Below, in pieces: positions 8,795-18,269 of a stretch of 64,000 bases of DNA. The DNA is taken from the NCBI RefSeq assembly GCF_007747445.1, contig NZ_CP036425.1, positions 1,100,175 to 1,164,174 on the forward strand, read 5' to 3'. This DNA is from Poriferisphaera corsica. GTDB taxonomy: Bacteria > Planctomycetota > Phycisphaerae > Phycisphaerales > Phycisphaeraceae. A program made the translations under genes and the position numbers. The notes below the pieces were generated by a model. That model saw nothing but the letters and a program-made list of their open reading frames with translations. It did no database searches and was not told the origin of the DNA. Each line of letters starts with the position of its first letter. Position 1 is the stretch's first letter.

Positions 8795-9806
8795 TGCCGT
8801 CTTCTTGGCTGATGCGTTCGAGTCCAGCGTTTAAGAAGTCACGCATTTCGCTTGCTGTTTTAACGTATTGAATATCACGCTTGAGATTCGGCCACGGTTG
8901 AAGGTGAGGCGAGTAACGCGACATGCGGACTCGGATCGTGTTGGTTGCGATACGTTCATCACGCATCGTGAGCATATTCTCAAAGTGTCGTATGACACAC
9001 TTCATGCGTTCAATGCGAGGGTAGGGGCGCGGCAGTTTGCCTGTCTCAAGATGGTAAACAATGTCGCGGAATAACCATGGTTGGCCCATTGCGCCGCGAG
9101 CAACCATGATGCCATCGCATCCTGTTTCATCTATCATGCGCTTAGCATCTTGAGGTATTTTGATGTCGCCATTTCCAATAACAGGAATGCTATGATTAGA
9201 CTTCAACGCGGCAACCGTCTCTGCGATCAACGGGATTCTAACCGATGGTTTGAAGCGTTGTTCCGTGGTCCGGCCATGAACAGTAATCATGGCGATGCCG
9301 ACATCGGCGAGTTGTGTGGGCAGCGTGGTATGAATTAATGAACTGTCGTCCCAGCCTAGCCGTATCTTTGCGGTTACTGGGATATTGACTGATTTGACGA
9401 TTGCCTCAGCCATCTTGATGGTATTGCATGGATCGCAGAGCAGTTTGGAGCCGCCGTTTCGTTTCGTGACTTTATCGACGGGGCAACCCATGTTGATGTC
9501 GATCATCGTTGCGCCATGGGCTTCAGACCATTGTGCGGCCTCGGCCATAATTTCGGCATTGGCGCCGTATAGCTGCATGCAAACTGGTTTGTCATCGGGA
9601 GAAGTGGCGGCCAGCCAGAGAGATTTTTCATTTTCGGATAAAAGTGCCTGAGGGCAAAGCAAGTCCGTGCAAGTTAGGCCAACTGCTGCGTGGCCTTTGT
9701 AGCCCGGGACGGATCGGACAACAAGCCTATACGCAAGGTCAAAATATCCCGCGACAGGCGCTAAAAAAGCATTTGAGGGTAGTTGTACGTTGCCAACTTG
9801 AAGCAT
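8763..9806 (-). CDS. dusB: tRNA-dihydrouridine synthase
   Basis: 347-residue FMN-dependent Dus enzyme that reduces uridines in the tRNA D-loop. The barrel starts with NAFLAPVAGYFDLAYR, the catalytic cysteine is Cys108 in INMGCPVDKVTK, and GNGDI and GIMVARGAMGQPW are the FMN phosphate-binding and DusB-type segments. The helical C-terminal domain follows (RHFENML...RMSRYSPH). Length and motifs fit DusB better than DusA or DusC. It converges on the uronate isomerase-like gene with a 32-base overlap of coding ends. No fis or ntr gene is beside it. Confidence 0.9.
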   Translation of the reverse strand: MLQVGNVQLPSNAFLAPVAGYFDLAYRLVVRSVPGYKGHAAVGLTCTDLLCPQALLSENEKSLWLAATSPDDKPVCMQLYGANAEIMAEAAQWSEAHGATMIDINMGCPVDKVTKRNGGSKLLCDPCNTIKMAEAIVKSVNIPVTAKIRLGWDDSSLIHTTLPTQLADVGIAMITVHGRTTEQRFKPSVRIPLIAETVAALKSNHSIPVIGNGDIKIPQDAKRMIDETGCDGIMVARGAMGQPWLFRDIVYHLETGKLPRPYPRIERMKCVIRHFENMLTMRDERIATNTIRVRMSRYSPHLQPWPNLKRDIQYVKTASEMRDFLNAGLERISQEDGITDPSFELAT

Positions 9807-9929
9807 CAGAGGATTTTAGGGGTTTTATGGCCTGAGGCAAGGGTGTGGCGGGTTAGCTGTTGGGTGTGATTGACGATTACGATTTGCGATCGTGCCAATC
9901 ATATCTGAGGTAATGCTGCCAAGGATGAT

Positions 9930-11087
9930 TTAGATAATGAGCTGAGTAATTGGGTTGTCGTTATTGGTGAAGTCCTCGGCTGCGCGTTTGATCAATGCTT
10001 GTTCGAGTGCAGCAAGGGCGGCGCCGTGGCATACCGCTTCTTCGCCTAGCTTGGCGTAATGGATCTGAATTGAGCGGTCAGGAAACTGGATTAACTGGTT
10101 TGGCAAATTGTCATAAAGGTATGCTAGAAACTGCCTGTTTTTGAGTGGGAAGTTGGTACCCAAAACATATGCTTGCGGGTCAAGTAAATTCGTGATGATC
10201 GCAAGAGAGGTTAGTAATTGTTTCGCGTACTCAAGCAGTGTAGGGCCAAGCTTTGCATCAGGATCAGCTAAAAGATCGAGCTGCTCTTTGGTGAGAATTT
10301 CATCATACTGCGGGTAAAGGCGGTGATCGATTTCGCCTGCTGCGTGGTGAAATCCAGCTTGATGTTGGCCGTCAAGATGGATTGAAGAGCCGTAGCCTGC
10401 AAATGAAAATCCAGCACCCTTTTTAATGATACTAATCATAAGATAGATGAAAGAGTGCAGGTCACGTGCCGAGCCTGCGGTTTTTTCTGCAATCGCAGCG
10501 GCATCTGCGTCGTGCAGGATAGAGATTGGCGTATCCGCAAACTCACGCTGTAATTTGTGCTTGAGTGGGTAGTCTGTGAGCTTCAGATCTGAGGATGTGC
10601 AGATGACGCCAGTTTCAGGTTGAACAATGCCTGGGACGCCAATACCCATACCGAGAAATTGTCCTGGAGGCGCATCAAACTCAGCGAGGAACAGATTGAT
10701 TGTTTGTCGCAACTGTTGAGCGAGATTATCGAAATCATTGGGGATCGCGATTGATTTCTTTGCGAGTTGGTTGCCTGCCGCATCGTAGTAGATGATCGAG
10801 ACATTACCCGAAAAAATGGAGATGCCTGCGCACCAGCCTAATTTGGGGTTGATTTCAAGGAGTACTTGTTTTTGCCCGACTGTTTTTGATTCTCTCTTGC
10901 CGGTGGAAATGAGAATATTTTTTTCGAGAAGCTCTCTAACAATATACGACAACGTGGAATTCTGGAGGCCGATCATCTGTGCAAGCTGCCGTCTGGACAG
11001 CTGGTTGTGGTGTTGGAGTAGCTTGATGGCAAGCGCACGATTGTGTGCTGCTGCGAGTTGCTGATTTGCTTTTGTGATCTTAGCCAT
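9930..11087 (-). CDS. ROK-family transcriptional regulator lacking the zinc motif
   Basis: 385 residues. Residues 15-60 form a winged helix-turn-helix (NQLSRRQLAQMIGLQNSTLSY), and the rest is a ROK (repressor/ORF/kinase) sugar-kinase-like domain with MGIGVPGIV and LHDADAAAIAE. In typical NagC/Mlc-like ROK proteins a CxCGxxGCxE zinc motif follows the G-E-x-x-H segment; here GEIDHRLYPQYDE continues without cysteines. It probably senses a sugar or sugar phosphate and represses nearby or distant carbohydrate genes, but no sugar operon adjoins it. The GTP/ATP-binding and catalytic Asp position look kept, so weak kinase activity cannot be excluded. Confidence 0.82.
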   Translation of the reverse strand: MAKITKANQQLAAAHNRALAIKLLQHHNQLSRRQLAQMIGLQNSTLSYIVRELLEKNILISTGKRESKTVGQKQVLLEINPKLGWCAGISIFSGNVSIIYYDAAGNQLAKKSIAIPNDFDNLAQQLRQTINLFLAEFDAPPGQFLGMGIGVPGIVQPETGVICTSSDLKLTDYPLKHKLQREFADTPISILHDADAAAIAEKTAGSARDLHSFIYLMISIIKKGAGFSFAGYGSSIHLDGQHQAGFHHAAGEIDHRLYPQYDEILTKEQLDLLADPDAKLGPTLLEYAKQLLTSLAIITNLLDPQAYVLGTNFPLKNRQFLAYLYDNLPNQLIQFPDRSIQIHYAKLGEEAVCHGAALAALEQALIKRAAEDFTNNDNPITQLII

Positions 11088-11184
11088 GAGCGGATTACAT
11101 TGTTGTTATTGCGAATTTAAGTAGTCCTGGATGAACTAGTGAATCGCATTGTTGTAGGGTTGTCAAATATCATCAGCCCGGAGG

Positions 11185-11218
11185 TAAGAAAAAACGCTCA
11201 GTCACTTCTGAGCGTTTT
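11185..11218 (-). terminator. terminator after folC
   Basis: Eleven-base perfect stem (AAAACGCTCAG, 11191-11201, with 11208-11218) and a six-base loop. On the minus strand it continues into a run of six T, a textbook intrinsic terminator 25 bases beyond the folC stop. Confidence 0.85.
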
Positions 11219-11240
11219 GGGTTTTGTGTAAAGTGTTAAT

Positions 11241-12698
11241 CTACTTTTTGTTTTTCTTGCCAGCCAGATCAAGGAAGAACTTGCGTGCTTCACCAGCCAG
11301 ATAGAAAGAACCGGCAACGACGATAATGTCTTCACGTGATACTGCACGAGAGGCAAGTCGAAGTGCATCTTCAAGCTTTGGAGCACATTGAGCCATCTTA
11401 CCAGACATCTCTGTAAAGTCTGACATCAGGTCTTCTGCATCAACAGCACGTGGATTGTGTTTGGCTCGTGTGAAAATGACTTTGTCCGCGCCAAGAGCGA
11501 CTTCCTGTAGCATCCCGTTGATGTCTTTATCTTGGCCGCAGCCGAAGACTAGTACCAACGAGTCATAGGCAATATGTGCCCCGAGTGCTTTGATGAGTGC
11601 TTTAATTGAAGCAGCATTGTGTGCGCCATCAATAATCACACGCGGCATGGGGTGAACAAGTTCCATACGTCCCGGGAGTTTGGTTTTTGCAAGGCCTTCA
11701 ATGACCTTTTCCTCAGGAAGATTGAAACCGTGATTTTTCAGTTTATCGATCATCGCCAACGCGAGGCCGCAGTTGAGAGACTGATGCTCGCCCTGAAGTG
11801 GAACTGGCAGGTGTTCGAATTTAGATGTTTCCGTTGTCACGCAAACACGTGTATGAGGGCCTAACTCGCGGTTAGCCTCGAAACGAAACGAAAAGTCAAT
11901 ATCTTCGCCCGTAAACTGAAGCGGTGTACTATTTTCTTCTGCGCATTGCTTTAAAACATCGGTCACTTCCTCAGATTGAGGCACAGAGACTGCTGGGATA
12001 CTTTGTTTGAATGTACCCGCTTTTTCTTTGGCAATATCTGTCAGCTTGTTTCCAAGTAGGTTTGTGTGATCCTTGGAAATCTGCGTGATACCTGTGACAA
12101 GTGTGTCGCAAACAGTCGTGCAGTCCAGTCGGCCGCCGAGCCCTGTCTCCAAAACAACAATGTCAACGCATTCATCCGCGAAGTAGCACAATGCGGCAGC
12201 GGTCATGATTTCAAAGAACGTTGGCAGGTCTTTGCCTAATGCCTTCTCGACCGATGCAATACGCTTGAAAATATCGGCACAGTCCGGATAGGAAACCATA
12301 TTCCCGTCAATTGTGATTCGCTCGCGAAGATCAATCAGATGGGGTGAGGAGTAGAGGCCAACGGTGTAGCCACAGTTTTGAAGCATTGAGGCAAGCATCG
12401 CACAGGTCGAGCCTTTGCCCTTGGTACCCGCTACTTGGACGCATTGCAGCATTTCATGCGGATTGCCCAAAAGGTCCAACAGCTTGCGCATACGTTCAAG
12501 CTTAAAAGTGTCTTCGTTGTAGTTGATCAGACGCATGCGTTCATAATCTACGTGGTCGTAGAGCCAACGCAGGGCAGTTGTATAGTTCGTAATCTGTGAT
12601 GCTGGGAGGACTTTGACGTTATTGGGATTTTTAGAAGCGCTTGAGCTGGTGGATGCCGCGCGCGACGATTTATTCTTCGAGGCAGTAGTCGTTGGCAT
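11241..12698 (-). CDS. folC: folylpolyglutamate / dihydrofolate synthase
   Basis: 485 residues of the Mur-ligase-like FolC family, which adds glutamate to folates (and in bifunctional members makes dihydrofolate). The P-loop is GTKGKGST at 91-98, the second glycine/aspartate motif region is VVLETGLGGRLDCTTV, and VIIDGAHNAASIKAL is the family signature near 350. The first 30 residues are Ser/Thr/Lys/Ala-rich and look disordered; the true start could be later, but no better in-frame ATG with a ribosome site is visible. The C-terminus is Lys-rich (AGKKNKK). Stands alone with its own terminator; divergent from the PEP-CTERM gene at 13140. Confidence 0.9.
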   Translation of the reverse strand: MPTTTASKNKSSRAASTSSSASKNPNNVKVLPASQITNYTTALRWLYDHVDYERMRLINYNEDTFKLERMRKLLDLLGNPHEMLQCVQVAGTKGKGSTCAMLASMLQNCGYTVGLYSSPHLIDLRERITIDGNMVSYPDCADIFKRIASVEKALGKDLPTFFEIMTAAALCYFADECVDIVVLETGLGGRLDCTTVCDTLVTGITQISKDHTNLLGNKLTDIAKEKAGTFKQSIPAVSVPQSEEVTDVLKQCAEENSTPLQFTGEDIDFSFRFEANRELGPHTRVCVTTETSKFEHLPVPLQGEHQSLNCGLALAMIDKLKNHGFNLPEEKVIEGLAKTKLPGRMELVHPMPRVIIDGAHNAASIKALIKALGAHIAYDSLVLVFGCGQDKDINGMLQEVALGADKVIFTRAKHNPRAVDAEDLMSDFTEMSGKMAQCAPKLEDALRLASRAVSREDIIVVAGSFYLAGEARKFFLDLAGKKNKK

Positions 12699-13139
12699 AG
12701 TCCAGCCAGTGTAGCAGAAGCCCGCCTTTACGTCAAATTGCTTGGCTTAAGTGTATATACTTAAATGGTTTACGTCGAATATAGCGTTTTGCGTAAGCCG
12801 TGCCGATATGGCAGATTTTGAATACTCAAACAAGACTAATTGTGGTTTATTATCTTCTGCGATAATAATGACTCGATTTCTAATTCGCTGTCGAAAATAG
12901 GTTTATGCCATATACGGACAATCAATGGACATATGTAGGTTGTGTTACAGCTACAAATCTTACAATTGCTATGACCGTGTTTCTGTCGCAAATAGTATGA
13001 TTTGTCTGCTAAATGATTTGATGGGTATGACGCGGTGTGGTAGTTTTAATCCCATTAAGGGTCAATTGACGAAGTATGCTCCTAAGTTGACCTATCACGA
13101 GAGAGACGCGAGAACAACATCATTACAAAGAGAGAGATC
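12699..13139. other. intergenic region, divergent promoters expected
   Basis: 440 AT-rich bases between folC and the first PEP-CTERM gene, which point away from each other. It should hold both promoters. I see no convincing open frame, RNA gene or repeat in it. Confidence 0.6.
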
Positions 13140-14348
13140 ATGCTAAAACAAGTATGCAGTGTTTGTAGCTGTGCTATTGCGATATCGATCGCGACACCAG
13201 TGCAAGCTGATATCGTGGAGGGTTCGTTTGCAGGTGGCTCATTCTGGGCGGATTCGCCCGGTAGCTGGTTTGGGATGGGCAATAGCACAGCCATCTCCGG
13301 CACAGTCCAGTTCAACAGCGATGAAATTTTCGACAACGTGGCAAGCAATAACAAGAGCGTCATCCTCATTGGCGACTACTTCACGCAGCCCGGCTTCAAT
13401 TTTAATCTGAATATGGGCAATCTGGCGCTGACCGACAGCCATATCGCTTTCAAAGATCAGCAGAATTCCGCGACGCTCCAATTCGGTGTGACTGGCTCAA
13501 CTTGGAAATTTGAGGGCCTGTTTGCACAACTCGACTTCAACTCTTCAGGTAAAGCGTATCGCCTTGAGCAATCTGGTTTCACATGGGAGGTCAAAGAACG
13601 TAACTCTGATGGCACCACGACCCTCAAGCCGGTTCTCGTTTCGGGCTTCTGGAACTACGGCCAGCTTAATATCACGAATCTCAACAAGCCGAAGCCAATC
13701 GCGGATGCAGGTGGCGATTACGTATGGACTGCTAGCGACTTTTTTCTCAGCCTAGATGGTTCTGGCTCAAACAGCCCCGATCCAGATCCAGTCCTTTATG
13801 TTGACGAATACCAGTGGACGATGGGTGGCAATGAGTACAGTGGCGTTAACCCGCAACTCGGCACGTTCGATGTTGATTTCCAAAGCACGACAGATTCCGT
13901 TGATATCACGCTCGACGTGAAGGATTCATTTGGTGTTTGGAGTGAGGCAAGTGATACTGCGACGATCTCGTATCAAAATGCGGACCCGATCATTGATGCG
14001 TTTACCGCGGTGAATACAGATGAAGGCTTGGCGCTTGGCGTTGAGTTTAGTGATGTGGATCTGAACGCGATGTTTAATTTCATGACGCCCGGCTTCGAGT
14101 CGCATGACGTGGAATTTACCTACGCAGGTCAATTGCTTGGTGAAGATGCTTCTGTAATCTTGGATCAAAAACAATTGCTCGCAATTTTTGGCGATAGCGA
14201 TGACTACGAAATTACCGTGACGGTGACCGATCGGGCAGGCGTATCCGTCAGTGATTCGATGTTGGTGTCGGTGGTGGTTCCTGAGCCGGCCAGCCTTGCG
14301 TTGATGGGTTTGGCAGGATTAATGGTCATGCGGCGTAAGCGTGCGTGA
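13140..14348 (+). CDS. PEP-CTERM secreted protein with PKD-like domain
   Basis: 402 residues. A short signal peptide (cleavage likely after V-Q-A, residue 23) is followed by a beta-rich region, then a PKD-like Ig domain at about 185-290 (PIADAGGDYVW, LDGSGSNSPDPD, YQWTMGG). The last 24 residues form a PEP-CTERM tail: VPEPASLAL, a hydrophobic helix, then RRKRA. Such tails are recognised by an exosortase that processes and anchors exported proteins; no exosortase gene is in the window. AGAGAG precedes the ATG. Function of the N-terminal part is not recognised; it is an exported, possibly matrix or surface protein. It shares a bidirectional terminator with serS. Confidence 0.85.
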   Translation: MLKQVCSVCSCAIAISIATPVQADIVEGSFAGGSFWADSPGSWFGMGNSTAISGTVQFNSDEIFDNVASNNKSVILIGDYFTQPGFNFNLNMGNLALTDSHIAFKDQQNSATLQFGVTGSTWKFEGLFAQLDFNSSGKAYRLEQSGFTWEVKERNSDGTTTLKPVLVSGFWNYGQLNITNLNKPKPIADAGGDYVWTASDFFLSLDGSGSNSPDPDPVLYVDEYQWTMGGNEYSGVNPQLGTFDVDFQSTTDSVDITLDVKDSFGVWSEASDTATISYQNADPIIDAFTAVNTDEGLALGVEFSDVDLNAMFNFMTPGFESHDVEFTYAGQLLGEDASVILDQKQLLAIFGDSDDYEITVTVTDRAGVSVSDSMLVSVVVPEPASLALMGLAGLMVMRRKRA

Positions 14349-14371
14349 TGGTGTTGTAAATATTATCAATT

Positions 14372-14403
14372 AAAAAAACTGCCTATTATTAGGCAGTTTT
14401 TTT
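14372..14403. terminator. bidirectional terminator between PEP-CTERM gene and serS
   Basis: Stem AAAAAACTGCCTA / TAGGCAGTTTTTTT with a four-base loop. A-run on one side and T-run on the other let it serve both the plus-strand gene ending at 14348 and serS ending at 14454. Confidence 0.9.
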
Positions 14404-14453
14404 ATGCTTAGTTTTTTTTCTATTTCGTGGTTAGTCGCTCTGGAGGCAGTCGA

Positions 14454-15779
14454 TCAGCTTTTCTTTTCAATCTTGGTCATGCCGCCCATGTAAGGCCTCA
14501 AGCATTCGGGGACGGTGATCGATCCGTCTTCATTTTGGTACATCTCCATCACAGGGATCAAGATACGTGGCGAAGCGATCACGGTGTTGTTGAGGGTGTG
14601 GCAAATTTGAACTTTGCCCTCTTCATCGCGGTAACGAAGGTTGAGACGGCGGGCTTGAAAATCGTAGAAGCGTGATGCGGAGTGGGTTTCGCCGTAGGAC
14701 TCGCGTGAAGGCATCCATGTTTCGATGTCGTACTTAGCAACTTGGCCCATGCCGAGGTCGCCTGAGCAGACGTAGACGACACGGTATGGGAGGCCGAGCC
14801 GTTGGAGGATTTCTTCAGAGTTCTGAAGGATTTCGTCGTGGAATTTTTTGGAGGTTTCCTCATCGTTTTCGCAGATGACGACTTGTTCGACTTTGTCGAA
14901 TTGGTGGATACGGTAGAGGCCGTGGGTGTCCTTGCCGTAGGTACCGGCTTCGCGACGGAAACAGGTGGACATCGCAACGGTCTTGAGCGGCAAATCTTTA
15001 CGATCCACCATCTCGTCCATGTGATAAGCGGTGAGCGAAACTTCGGACGTGCCTACGAGGAAAGCGGTTGGGTCTTCCTCTTTCATTTCGTATGCCTGAT
15101 CGCGGCCCATCGGGAGGTAGCCGGTACCTTCCATTGCGTGTTCACGAACGAGCAGTGGCACGTTTTGCGGGGTGAAGCCTTTCTCGAAAACCATCATGTC
15201 GTAAGACATGCGAAGGATGGCTTGGTGAAGTAGAGCGCCTGCACCGGTGAGATAGTATGAACGTGAGCCCGCGATTTTGACGCCGCGTTCGACGTCGATC
15301 ATGCCGAGGTCAGCGCCAAGAGCGACGTGATCTTTTGGCTCGAAGTCGAAGGTTGGGATCTCGCCAACTTTGCGGAGTTCAACGTTCTCAGCATCATCTT
15401 TGCCAAGCGGAACGTCGTCAGCTTGTGGCTGCGGTACACGGAGGAGCAAGTCTTTACGCTCAGGCTCGATGGCTTGGATGCGTTCGGTGAGTTGCTGCTC
15501 TTCTTTCTTAATTTCGGATGGACGAGCTTGGAGGTCCTTCATTTGTTTTTGAAGGTCTGCTTTTTCATCATCGGAGGCTTTTTTGAGGCGGCCTGCAATT
15601 TGGCCGATCTGCTTGCCGATCTGATTTTTCTCAGCGGTCAGCAACTGCTGCTTGGAGAAAAGCTCGCGATATTCATCGTCAAGTTTGATCAGCGCGTCAA
15701 CATCCACGCCAATATGCTTATCAGCGGCGGCTTTGCGGAATTTGTCCGGATTACTGCGAAATTCTTTGATATCGATCAT
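14454..15779 (-). CDS. serS: seryl-tRNA synthetase
   Basis: 441 residues. It charges tRNA-Ser and tRNA-Sec. The N-terminal 110 residues form the long antiparallel coiled-coil arm that reads the tRNA long variable arm. Class II signatures follow: TSEVSLTAYH (serine pocket), motif 2 STCFRREAGTYGKDTHGLYR and a motif 3 region near GVLN-like CHTLNNTVIASPRI. The ATG at 15779 gives the conserved MIDIKEFRSNPDKFR start. Single gene, own promoter, terminator shared with the convergent PEP-CTERM gene. Confidence 0.95.
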   Translation of the reverse strand: MIDIKEFRSNPDKFRKAAADKHIGVDVDALIKLDDEYRELFSKQQLLTAEKNQIGKQIGQIAGRLKKASDDEKADLQKQMKDLQARPSEIKKEEQQLTERIQAIEPERKDLLLRVPQPQADDVPLGKDDAENVELRKVGEIPTFDFEPKDHVALGADLGMIDVERGVKIAGSRSYYLTGAGALLHQAILRMSYDMMVFEKGFTPQNVPLLVREHAMEGTGYLPMGRDQAYEMKEEDPTAFLVGTSEVSLTAYHMDEMVDRKDLPLKTVAMSTCFRREAGTYGKDTHGLYRIHQFDKVEQVVICENDEETSKKFHDEILQNSEEILQRLGLPYRVVYVCSGDLGMGQVAKYDIETWMPSRESYGETHSASRFYDFQARRLNLRYRDEEGKVQICHTLNNTVIASPRILIPVMEMYQNEDGSITVPECLRPYMGGMTKIEKKS

Positions 15780-16408
15780 AGTGAGGGGATTTTAACCGGT
15801 ATCGCGGCAATGGGCGAGTTCCCAGTATTTCGCCAATCTAGCCAGTTTCCCTGCGTTACAGGCCCTACATGACATTTTACACTCGTATTAAGTGCTGTGG
15901 GAGAGAGTGATGCGCAATAATGGGGTACTAACGTGTTAGGAATTGATGAAATTGCGATAACGTTGGTACCTGATTCAAGAACATGCACCAGTAAAAATAT
16001 TGCCACTTAATCTGAATCCTCATAAAAAAGATGCAGCGATGTGCTCATTATCACAATAGCCATTAACAACTCATTACTAATGGCCTCTCTACCATACTCC
16101 TGAAAACGTGAAAGGCAGTTGTTGTTTGTATGAGCTGATTGGATATGTTCGCCTCATCCAAAATGTAGTGCTTCATTAAGTGTTGATCGTTTGTTTGATA
16201 ATTTTTTACTTCAATGGTTGAATTATTTTGTTGTTATTCTATTTCTATCCTGTAGATTTATATAACAATTAATAAGCGCAACGTGATCTGCACACAATTT
16301 GCTCCTACAAACGCAGCCCGACAATCCAATTCCATCAGCCCAACGTTTTGCCTCGTTGTGTTATCCCATGTTCACTCACCATCATCATAGATATCAGGAG
16401 TATGTAAG
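15780..16408. other. intergenic region upstream of second PEP-CTERM gene
   Basis: 630 AT-rich bases between the diverging serS and PEP-CTERM genes. GGAG at eight bases before 16409 is the ribosome site for the plus gene. I see no further gene, RNA or repeat. The plus-strand composition changes from G-rich to C-rich around here. Confidence 0.55.
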
Positions 16409-17851
16409 ATGAGATGCCAGCACTTATCAACTAGCCTTGTTGCTGTTGTTGCATTATTAGCGATCACTTCAACATCTTTTGCTTGGGAAACAAGCAACCC
16501 TTTCGAAGGCGTTACCTACAATAAGCTTCGTGAAAAAGATGTGCATCCCATACTCGGTTGGCACACCAGTCATCTATCTGTTGATGTCTTTGAAATTGAT
16601 ATGGACGCCAATGGTATCTCATTAACTTCTACGCCTTCCAACGGATCCGCGCTCGGCGAAACGAATCGGCAGACCACGCTCAACTTCATGAAAGCCTCTA
16701 ACACTGAAATTGCATTCAATACCTCCTATTTCTATACACAAACAGACGGCGGCAATAATAATCACGGTATTCTTGCCTCCGATGGCGATCTCATCTCTCC
16801 ATGGGGGACCGAATTCCCCTTCACCGTTTGGCCAGCCATCAATATCACCTCCGACAATAATGTTGAACTTGTGACGGAAAATGGCAAGAATATTTTCGAC
16901 TACCATAATGCAGTTACAGGTTCCGCGGTTATCCTACACAACGGCAACGTAATCGGTGACCCAAACTCTGGTATTCATCCTCGTACATCAATCGGTTACA
17001 ACGAAGTGGATAACAAGCTCATCGTGATGGCTGTCGATGGTCGCAGTTCCTCATCCTACGGCGTACGCCTTTCGCACCTTGGCACACTCATGAAAAACTT
17101 CGGTGCAACTTGGGCCATCAATCTTGATGGCGGTGGTTCCACTCAACTGACGATGGACAACGGAACCGCGCATTACGTCAATACACCTTCAGACAAATAT
17201 CGGGCCGTCGGCGCAAATATGGGTGTTCATGCCAACGTTGATAACACCTATACCGAAATCGCAAACTTCGAGCATAACAACCAAGGCAATTTTAATTCGG
17301 CGCTTACTCTCTCCGGATCAAACATTAACCTTTCAGGCTCCTCCAATTATCTAATTACAACCGACAGCGCCGCCATTGGGCACGCTTCAGTTAAATTAGA
17401 ACTGAATAAGAACAATGATGATTCCGGCTTTTTCTGCCGGTTCCTCTCTGGTGGTGGCGCCGCACCAAATAACACAAAGTATGCAGCCGATGGCTTCCTC
17501 GGTATTTGGGCCAAAACCAATGACGCTGATCAGCAAATAGCCATCGCGATCGACGAAGGTTCTGACCTGGAAAAATCAATCAAGCAAGATCTGATTGCGG
17601 ACGGCCAATGGCATTACTACGAGTGGCAGCTTGATGACAACAGCAACTGGGAAAATTTTGTTGGCAATGGTGAAATCGATAATGCTACTTTTTCGATCGA
17701 TTCAATCCTTCTCTATGGCGAGCAGAATAGCACGGTCTACCTGGATCATCTCGCTCATGATACTGATGAATCCATGGTCATCCCAGAACCTGCAACCATT
17801 ACCTTTCTTTCACTGGCCGCGATTACTTTTCTCCGTCGCAGCCAAAAATAG
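16409..17851 (+). CDS. secreted phosphodiester glycosidase-domain protein with PEP-CTERM
   Basis: 480 residues. A signal peptide (about 1-25, ending S-F-A) leads into a domain of the NAGPA/DUF2233 phosphodiester glycosidase family at about 50-275. Its hallmarks are FNTSYFY, PRTSIGYN, VMAVDGRSS and WAINLDGGGSTQL, the last two carrying the acidic residues of the active site. A jelly-roll-like beta region fills about 280-455. The C-terminus is a PEP-CTERM tail (VIPEPATITFL, hydrophobic helix, RRSQK). The enzyme family removes N-acetylglucosamine or related sugars from phosphodiesters, or cleaves exopolysaccharide; substrate here is unknown. GGAG precedes the ATG by eight bases. Confidence 0.85.
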   Translation: MRCQHLSTSLVAVVALLAITSTSFAWETSNPFEGVTYNKLREKDVHPILGWHTSHLSVDVFEIDMDANGISLTSTPSNGSALGETNRQTTLNFMKASNTEIAFNTSYFYTQTDGGNNNHGILASDGDLISPWGTEFPFTVWPAINITSDNNVELVTENGKNIFDYHNAVTGSAVILHNGNVIGDPNSGIHPRTSIGYNEVDNKLIVMAVDGRSSSSYGVRLSHLGTLMKNFGATWAINLDGGGSTQLTMDNGTAHYVNTPSDKYRAVGANMGVHANVDNTYTEIANFEHNNQGNFNSALTLSGSNINLSGSSNYLITTDSAAIGHASVKLELNKNNDDSGFFCRFLSGGGAAPNNTKYAADGFLGIWAKTNDADQQIAIAIDEGSDLEKSIKQDLIADGQWHYYEWQLDDNSNWENFVGNGEIDNATFSIDSILLYGEQNSTVYLDHLAHDTDESMVIPEPATITFLSLAAITFLRRSQK

Positions 17852-17879
17852 AATCTCTAAAGTTAATCGATAAACGTGC

Positions 17880-17906
17880 AAGCCCTCAAAAAATTCAGAA
17901 GGCTTT
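17880..17906 (+). terminator. possible terminator after PEP-CTERM gene
   Basis: AAGCC and GGCTT arms with imperfect inner pairing, 30 bases after the stop, followed by TCTTG. Weak U-tract; moderate at best. Confidence 0.4.
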
Positions 17907-18269
17907 CTTGTTAGTAAATTCTGATTAGAGAATACTGATGGTATTTCGATAATGAGGCTATTTTAATATGCGTAGTTACTGCAGTCAGCTTCAGTAAGTT
18001 TGAAAATAATCCCACCGCAGCTTGTTGACTTGTAAACCAGGGATTTGTGCGACATCGGTGTGGTTTGAGAATGCGTTTCGGCGCTCGGTTTCAGCAGTGT
18101 TGCTTGTTAAATTGAAGGTCATGAAGAGTGGATCAGTCGCATTACTATGTGAGCAAGCAGAATCAAAATCGATTCAGTTAGCAGAAGTATTTGAGCTGTG
18201 GGGTTGGTTTTTGAGCCGGAATATCTGAATTAGTGTATGCGATAGCACAACGCAGAAAAATAAACCGAT
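17907..18269. other. intergenic region between convergent genes
   Basis: About 360 bases between the PEP-CTERM gene and the convergent TPR gene. A 68-codon open frame at 18022 lacks a ribosome site and recognisable content. Nothing else supported. Confidence 0.5.
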
